DNA of 64,000 nt from Mortierella sp. BCC40632. Taxonomy: Eukaryota > Mortierellomycota > Mortierellomycetes > Mortierellales > Mortierellaceae. The notes under the pieces were generated by a model that did no database searches, was not told the origin of the DNA, and worked only from the letters and a program-made list of their open reading frames with translations. Shown here piece after piece: positions 57,273 through 64,000 of this stretch. Numbering within the stretch: position 1 is the first letter of the stretch; each line of letters begins with the position of its first letter. The position numbers were made by a program, and so were the translations under genes. Where the stretch lies: assembly GCA_011634665.1 (NCBI GenBank), contig WAEK01000028.1, positions 248,001 through 312,000 on the forward strand, read 5' to 3'.

Positions 57273-58284
57273 GGTGAATAGGATGTGGAGATGGTGGGCT
57301 GGATGGGGAGAGAAGAGATGATGAGAAAAAGAGAGAGAGAGAGAAAAAAAAAAAAAAAAAAAAGAGAGAGAGAGATTTCAGTCAAAAGGGGATCTTTGTC
57401 TGGCCCAGACCGGTGGCGCTCCGCCGCCAACTACCTTTTTGTACGACAGAATTTCTCACGGCTGCAAATCCAGAAGGCCATTAAGACTCACGTGACCAAG
57501 AGAGAGAGAAAGGGATGGTCGAGTCAGAATCATGATGACAGGAGAGGGGCGGAGGAAGAGATGACGAGGAGAAGGAATCTGCAGACAGGGGCCGCAGAGC
57601 AACCAGGAGGATCCCTTCACGCAGGACCAAGTGCAGGATGCACCCTTGTCTACGCCAGCACGCCTGAACCGCCTCGTTCTCCAGAGGAGGAGAAGGAAAA
57701 GTGCTCGAGCAAGCACGGGGAGTCAGCAGAGAGAGAGAGAGAGGGAGAGGGAGAGAAAAGAGAGACCTGATGCTGAGAGCACATGCTAAGTATATTACTC
57801 TCGTCGGACGAGTACTCATCGTGGCCACGCACCTTCACTGGATGCATCTTGCCAGACTTCCGGTCACCATTAGATGCCATCGGATGTTGAATGCCATCGG
57901 ATAGCTTGGATGTCATTGTCGCGCTCATTGATCCCTCTCCCTTGCCACTCAATTATCTCATCCCTCGCCACATCCTTTCTCTTTCACGTTCACTTGCCCG
58001 TGCACTCTTTTCTTTCTCATCCTCTTTTTTCCCTTTTCCCTTTTCCCTTTTTCCTTTTCTCTTTTTTCTCTTTTCTCTCTTTCTCTCTCTCTCTTTCTCA
58101 TTCACTTTCTGCATCCATCACTACTACCGCATCTCTCTTCCCCTATCCATCACATCCTTTTATCCCAGACACGCCTTCGGCCATTGTGCCTTCATCCTCT
58201 TTTTTCCCCCTCCTCCCCGCCCGCTCCTGATCTCCACGGACGGACGGCCCTGGCTCTTCTTCTCACCCTCATCATCCTCTCACC
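57273..58284. promoter_or_regulatory. Divergent promoter region, CBS and formin
   Basis: 1.01 kb between opposite start codons. It includes GA tracts and an A run just upstream of CBS (57330-57375), another GA tract near 57730-57760, and a long CT-rich 5' leader (about 57960-58260) ending at the formin start. No gene is recognised. Confidence 0.55.
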
Positions 58285-59999
58285 ATGGCCAAGATACTCA
58301 ATCTCGGCAAGAAGAAATCCACAAAAAACTCGCCGCCAATCTCCATCTCCTACCCAACCCCGAACCCGGCTGGCTCGAGTGCTTTCTTCCCGCCCGCCAA
58401 CGCAACACCCTATGTTCCCCAAACTACGTATCAGTCCCGCACCTCCATCAACCTCACGCAGGCGGAGCAAAGCCAGTACAGTAATGTGAGTAACGTCAGC
58501 AATATCAGCAATGCAAGCAACTCAAGTGGCGCCAGTAACAATGGCGCATCCTATTATTACGGCGGCAGCAGCAGTGGCGGTGTACAGCAGCCTGGAACGC
58601 CTGTTTCCAGTACCTTTGGGCATGGTCAACAAACCAACTCGGGCGACTACTCGACATTATCCTCGCCTTCCAGTTCGACCCGAGGAGGCCACCCATCACA
58701 TCTCTCGGCCTCTGCAAGCCCATACTTTGGTGCAGTCTCGACAGCGGCCGCCAATGTCATTGCAAATTTCACATCAGGTCATCACCGTGCATCTTCAGGT
58801 CTAGACCGGCCCATGTCTCCCATCAATAGCCATGACACGCAGTCGGTAAGATCTTACCGAACTTCGACCTCAGGGACTCCTAGCGAGGCTGGCAGAGCGG
58901 AGGCTGTGTCCCTTGCGCGCCCAAAAACAGACCAAGAGATCGAAGACCGGTTCGTTGATTTCATGGTAAGCATCAGCTGTTCTTTGACCTAGTCCAAGGA
59001 AGGACTCTATCAAGTATCTATCTCCAAGTACAGAGGACCTGGACTGAGCTGAGCAGAGCAGGATTGAGCAGGATTGAGCTGAACAGAGCTGGACAGAGCT
59101 GGACTAAGCTGGACAGAGCAAAGGCAGAGCAGCATGGCGCCACGGCATGAAACGCAATCACAGACGTCGTATTACGTGGATAGTTGTTGATGTGGAATGA
59201 AGAGGTTGGCGCTATCCATGTTTGTTGAATTCTTTGGGATACCAAAATAGCACAGCTCCAGGGCGGCACGTAGCATGCGGAAATGCATTTTTTTTCCTGA
59301 CTGAGCTGGACCGGCACTTTAATAGGATGTATAAGAGTCCTCCTATTCTGCTTGCTAATGTGGATTATGGTTTATGACAAAAAAAAAAAAAAAAACCTCA
59401 TCCTTTAGAACAATATGGGAATGCACGAGCCAGAGAAGCGAAAGGCAATGTCGGGACTTTCAATCGATAACAAGTGGAAGTTAATTTACCAACACGAGGC
59501 ACAAGAACAGAGCAAGGTACAGAGAAATCGTGGCCTCCCTGTTGGAACATCTTACCCCAGTTACACTTATCTCAATCCTATCGTGATCCTTGGACCTGTC
59601 ATATTAACTTACCTTTGTCCATTAGGCCAAGAAACGTGAGGAAGGCTACATTGACAAGTCGTCACCTGAGTACTACGTCAGAAAGATGCAACAGGACACG
59701 GACTTTAGGAACATGGACATCAAAATACTTATCGCACTCCATGTCTCTCTCAAGTCCCAGCCAATATCGTACGTGTTACAGGATCAATCAGTGCCAGAAG
59801 GGGAGAAGGGGGGGATGCAGATGCAGCAGGAGCAAAGAAGACCCTACTTTATGCGGAATGCGAGTTATTTGGTATTTGCATGATAGGCATTGAAATGCGC
59901 ATAAGCTCTGTTCTGACCATTCAACTTGGAACCTCCTCTCTTTTCCCTCTCTCTCTCCCTCTCTCTCTTCTTTTTTTCTCTTTCTCCCTCCCTCTCCCT

Positions 60000-60083
<84 letters not shown>

Positions 60084-63000
60084 TCTTATCTCTTCAAATA
60101 ATCCCAACATAGATGGGTCCGAATCTTTATTCAGAACCGCGGACAACAGATATTATCATCATCACTTGCCATGCTTAATCACCGACCATCCAGGTAAACT
60201 GCTCACTAATTTCTTCTTACTGCAGGCCACAAAAAAAAAAAAGATGGTTTTCATCTAGCGACATCTCTTGCCTCTAACACTGTTGCGATGTATTTATTCC
60301 TCATAGACGCGATACGGACCTCGCAATGGAGCATGAGATCGTGAAGTGTCTAAAGACCTTGCTCAACAACAGATGGGGAGCGCAGGAAGCGATCAAACAC
60401 CCCCCTTGCGTCTCGGCGCTCTGCTTCTCAATAACGTCGCCTCAGCTACAAACAAGGAAACTAGTCGTTGAAGTCCTCACATTCTTGTGCTACTGTGAAG
60501 TGCCCATGGGTCACAAGTTGGTGCTGGATGGTCTCGACCAAGTACAGGAGTACTGGAAAGAAAGCGCACGCTTCGATGCATGGATGCGAATTCTAGAGAA
60601 CACGATTGATGGTCGTGGAAGATTTGGTACCATGGTTGGAATGAACGAAGACTTAAAGAAGGCTGGAACGCTTGACAGTCATTTGATCGAATATGTGGTA
60701 TGAATCACAGACCAATCTTTGTCGCAAAATGGATTATAATATGCCTTGACAGGAACTGGACTATGGATACTCAAATAACTTTTGATCTCTTTATTATCGT
60801 ACCGTAGCTATCGAATGTCGTCTTTATCAATGCCTTGCTCCAAGTGGTTGACGATATTGAGCTTCGAATTCACCTTCGAAGCCAATTGACCACGAGTGGG
60901 TTGACTCGTATCATTTCTGTAAGCTTCGCTGGCCTACTTTTTTTTTTTTTTTTTTTTTTTTGGTAGATGTTTTCCCTAGCCTTTGTAAAGATGCATTAGT
61001 CCTAACATATTTTCCTCTCGTATGTTGTCCGTGTGTTTTTTTTTCTCTGTATAAAATAGAAAATGAGGAGTCTGAACCATGACTTGATCGATAGGCAATT
61101 GAATATTTACGAGGATGAGGCAGAGAACGATTATGATGACATGGTCGAGTTCTATAATCACCAGATTCTGCATGACATGTCAGATCCATATGATGTATTC
61201 CATGCATTGCTTCGCTCAGTGGAAACCAGTAGGGCGTATGACTTTTTCTTGTCGCTCCTACAGCATATGCTTCTGATTCGAGAAGAAGGTGATCTCAGGT
61301 AGGCACCGCTTGACGACTCCATTCAGTTTAGCTCCTTGGGGGTATACCTAGTCTTGTATTTTCTTACTAACTGGCTGCCATGGTTCTCTGTTGCAGGATC
61401 CGGTATTTTCAGCTCATGGATGCGATTGTTACCCAGGTAGTACTGGATAGACGCGGGATTACGGACGACTTTGAGCAAAAAATTGGAATATCTGTGAACC
61501 AGCTTGTTAGCAAGCTTGTAGACCAAGACCGACTCAATGTGACATTAGAAGATAACAAGCGCATGCAACAGGAGATTGATGCGCTAACCAAGCAAAAGAA
61601 GCAGCTTGAATATGAGGCCGGACAAAAAGATGGTATGTTCTTAGTCCATTGTAAATGTTGGTGCCCCCCTCTCCATTGCGAGATATTAATGGAGGGGGGA
61701 GGCTAAAATTTTCTATTGAACTTTCGTTGCATTATTATCGGAGGCTTGGGAGTTCATTATAATTGCTATTTGTTTAAAAAAAACCGTAGATGGAGTCATC
61801 TCTCAACTCAAGAGCAATATACTTTCGCTCGAAGATTTGTTGAGGTTATCACGACATACGATTCAGACCCTTCAGGCCAAGCTTAATGATGTAGAAACCC
61901 AGACCCAGACTAAGCTAGAGACACAAGATGCACAACTGAAGCACCTTATGAAAGCTTTGCAAGACGCCAATACGATGCTGACCGAGGCAGGACTGCAGAC
62001 AGGAGTCTCAATAGGAACGGGCCCTGCTGGCTATGGTACGGGTTACGGCGCAGGAGCAGGTCCAGGCTACGGCGTGGGAGCAGGTCCAGGCTATGGTCCA
62101 GGAGCAGGTCCAGGAGCAGGTCCAGGCTATGGTCCAGGAGCAGGCCCAGGAGCAGGTCCAGGTTATGGTCCAGGAGCAGGCCCAGGAGCGGGTCCTGGAG
62201 CAGGCCCAGGCTACGGCCCTGGAGCAGGCCCTGGAGCAGGCCCAGGAGCGGGCCCAGGAGCGGGTCCAGGAAGGGGCGCTCAATTCCAAGGCCAGTATCC
62301 TACGGTAGACAGGGAAAGGATCCGAAAGTTGATCGAAGAGACAAAGCGAGAGGGTGTCTTGCTGCAGGAGCGGATCGGCAATCGCATGCAAGAGAATGTG
62401 TCAACCCCGGACCTGGAGATAACTAAGGACCTGGAGAAGCTGGACGGCTACCAGTTCACGACTAAATCAGACGAACAAACAGGTCGACTCTCTATGCCTT
62501 CCGAAGGATCTCACCCAAGGAGGAGAAGAGATCAAGCATTACGCTCCTCGGATACCCAGGAGGAGATCTTGGAGGAGATGAGCTACCACTCGGATTCTGA
62601 TACCCCTGCAGTTCTTTTACCCCCACTATCTGCTGGCGGCCCACCTCCACCCCCGCCTCCACCTAATACAGGAGCTCCACCGCCACCTCCACCTCCACCA
62701 CCTCCAGGTGTTGATGTACCAGCTCCTCCTCCACCACCACCCGTCACAGGAGCTCCTCCACCTCCACCTCCACCACCAGACATGGGAGTTCCAGCGCCAC
62801 CACCGCCACCAGGTATGGGAGTTCCGCCACCACCCTCACTACCATCAGGCTCAGGAGTTCCTGTACCACCTCCCGGAAGTTTGGGCGCATTGATTGTGAG
62901 CATGAACTCAAAGGGCTCCGAGGCTGGACAGGACGGTGGAGACAATAGCGACTCTGACTCGGATGCTCCTCCTGCGGGAAGCTTTGCAGCAATGCTGGCA

Positions 63001-64000
63001 GCCAAGAAGAAGTTGCTTGGAACAGGAGCACCGCTACCACCGCGACAGACCAGTCCAGCACCTCCAAAGATTGGCAATCCTCCACCTCCTCCACCTCCTC
63101 CTGGCGCTGGTGGTCCACCACCTCCACCACCTCCACCTGGTGCTGGCGGTCCTCCGCCTCCGCCTCCACCACCTGGTTTTGGTGGTCCTCCACCTCCACC
63201 TCCACCCCCAGGTATGGGGCCACCTCCACCTCCTGGAATGGGTCCTCCACCTCCGATGGGCATGCGTGCGGCCGCAAACAGGAAGGCAGGTATTGTAGCA
63301 GGAGTCAAGCTCAAGACCCTTCAGTGGGAGAAGCTCAACTATCTGTCAGTGGGAAGCACCGTCTGGGGTACTGGTGGCATTGATGAGAATGCGCTTCAGA
63401 TGGCTCTAAGAGAACACGGTGTATTTGGCAACATGGAGCAGCTCTTTATGGCTAAAGTGGTTGAGTATCGAGGTAATTTTTTTTTTATATTGGACATTGT
63501 GAGATTTCCCCTCGAATCTTGGGTGTGCATTCTGATAACTCATTGTCTAATATCACACAATACCCAATTAGAGCCCCGTGCGTCCAAGAAGAACCGAGAA
63601 ATCCTTGTTATTGAGCAACGTCGAGCACATCAGATCAATATTATGTTGGGTGGCATGAAGCACACTTATCCAGAGATCCGTTTGGCTATCCTCCGAATGG
63701 ATGAAGAATTTGTGACTCTTGTGCAGCTTAACAACTTGCTCAAGTTTGTTCCGGACGCTGAGGAGGTAAAGAGAATTTAATGGCTACTTTTTTTTTTTGA
63801 GACCTGCGAAAAAAAAAAAAAAAAAAAGAATGTTGTTCTTTTACTGACTGTTCACTATTTGTCTATTTCTTGCTTTTTGAATTGAATACTTTTAGACTGG
63901 AAAACTTTTGGAATACAAGGACGCTACTGAAGATATCAAATCACAGCTAGGTAGATCCGAGGCCTTCTTCGTTGAGGTAAGTTTTATTAGTATTATTATT
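58285..64000 (+). CDS. Diaphanous-type formin (5' part; truncated by window end)
   Basis: Nucleates and elongates actin filaments under Rho control. Exons: 58285-58965, 59409-59516, 59626-59768, 60113-60193, 60307-60697, 60808-60918, 61060-61298, 61397-61632, 61790-63472, 63572-63765, and 63896-63976 ending at a GTAAGT donor, in frame for 1316 codons so far. Residues 1-215 are a Ser/Asn-rich lead. The GTPase-binding/FH3 region (about 215-600) has RPKTDQEIEDRFVDFM, SSPEYYVRKM, WVRIFIQNRGQQIL, ALCFSITSPQLQTRKLVVEV and LINALLQ-like armadillo helices. A coiled coil (about 630-740) follows, then a Gly-Pro-Ala repeat (750-825). FH1 poly-Pro blocks span about 945-1155. FH2 begins near 1167 (VKLKTLQWEKLNYLSVGSTVW). 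The rest of FH2 and any autoregulatory tail lie beyond the window. Domain order matches Bni1/SepA-type formins. Confidence 0.94.
59035..59125 (+). repeat. Degenerate ~10-bp repeats in formin intron 1
   Basis: Units such as GAGCTGGACA and GAGCAGGATT recur about eight times with small changes in the first intron. Confidence 0.75.
60009..60080 (+). repeat. (CT)n microsatellite in formin intron 3
   Basis: About 35 CT units, preceded by CCCTCT-type units from about 59940, in the intron between exons 3 and 4. It lies 32 bases before the acceptor and would act as an extreme polypyrimidine tract. Confidence 0.92.
62053..62274 (+). repeat. Gly-Pro-Gly-Ala tandem repeat inside the formin
   Basis: About 37 two-codon (6-bp) units such as GGAGCAGGTCCA encode a regular Gly-(Ala/Tyr/Val)-Gly-Pro pattern (GPGAGPGYGPGAGPGAG) over about 74 residues between the coiled coil and FH1. 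Synonymous variation between copies shows it is not newly amplified throughout. Confidence 0.92.

Noticed and set aside
62583..63314. A 243-codon Gly-rich minus-strand frame
   Set aside because: It is the antisense shadow of the formin FH1 poly-proline codons (CCA/CCT read backwards as Gly-Gly).

Overview
The window is nuclear DNA from a filamentous fungus. Genes are interrupted by many short GT-AG introns, UTRs and introns are full of long A/T homopolymers and microsatellites, and there are no operons. The mix (Ent3/epsinR ENTH protein, diaphanous-type formin, Pol delta third subunit with a PCNA motif, oligopeptide transporter, CLIP-170-like protein with zinc knuckles, SR splicing factor, a long NAD kinase) suits an early-diverging fungus such as a Mortierella-like species. 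That placement is inference from gene style; no rRNA or other marker is present.

Layout, left to right. 1-1466: no secure gene. 1467-2738 (-): intronless DUF4238-like protein. 3052-4325 (-): phosphopantothenoylcysteine decarboxylase (CoA synthesis), sharing a ~300 bp promoter with 4622-9168 (+): RFC1, the clamp-loader large subunit. 9719-15939 (+): nucleoporin Nup188. 16266-19679 (-): OPT-family oligopeptide transporter. A 2.4 kb repeat-rich gap follows. 22035-23999 (-): alanine-glyoxylate/serine-pyruvate aminotransferase. 24167-28665 (-): NAD kinase. After a 2 kb divergent intergenic region, 30739-36389 (+): CLIP-170-like microtubule plus-end protein; 37139-38802 (-): small membrane protein resembling AGTRAP; 39511-41086 (+): likely mitochondrial alpha/beta-hydrolase-fold protein without its nucleophile. 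41601-43728 (-): wrecked Mutator-like (MULE/SWIM) transposase. 44089-46134 (+): POLD3. 47376-47447 (-): tRNA-Arg(ACG). 48323-50592 (-): ENTH/epsinR adaptor. A small decayed coding relic sits upstream of it. 52219-54288 (+): SR splicing factor. 54924-57272 (-): cystathionine beta-synthase. 58285-window end (+): formin, cut inside its FH2 domain.

Most genes are housekeeping. Two serve DNA replication (RFC1 loads PCNA, POLD3 binds it), three serve cytoskeleton and trafficking (CLIP, ENTH adaptor, formin), and four serve cofactor and amino-acid metabolism (PPCDC, NAD kinase, aminotransferase, CBS). They look like independent neighbours, not a cluster. Exon models were built by hand from splice signals and reading phase; most close to an exact multiple of three. 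Two introns (one in OPT, one in the ENTH gene) do not.

I saw no convincing new multi-gene system. The most interesting points are individual: a Cys/His pair in fungal CBS aligned with the animal heme site, a hydrolase-fold protein lacking its serine, a silk-like Gly-Pro repeat in the formin, charged inserts in NAD kinase, a fungal AGTRAP relative, a 1.1 kb intron in the SR gene, and two decayed coding relics.
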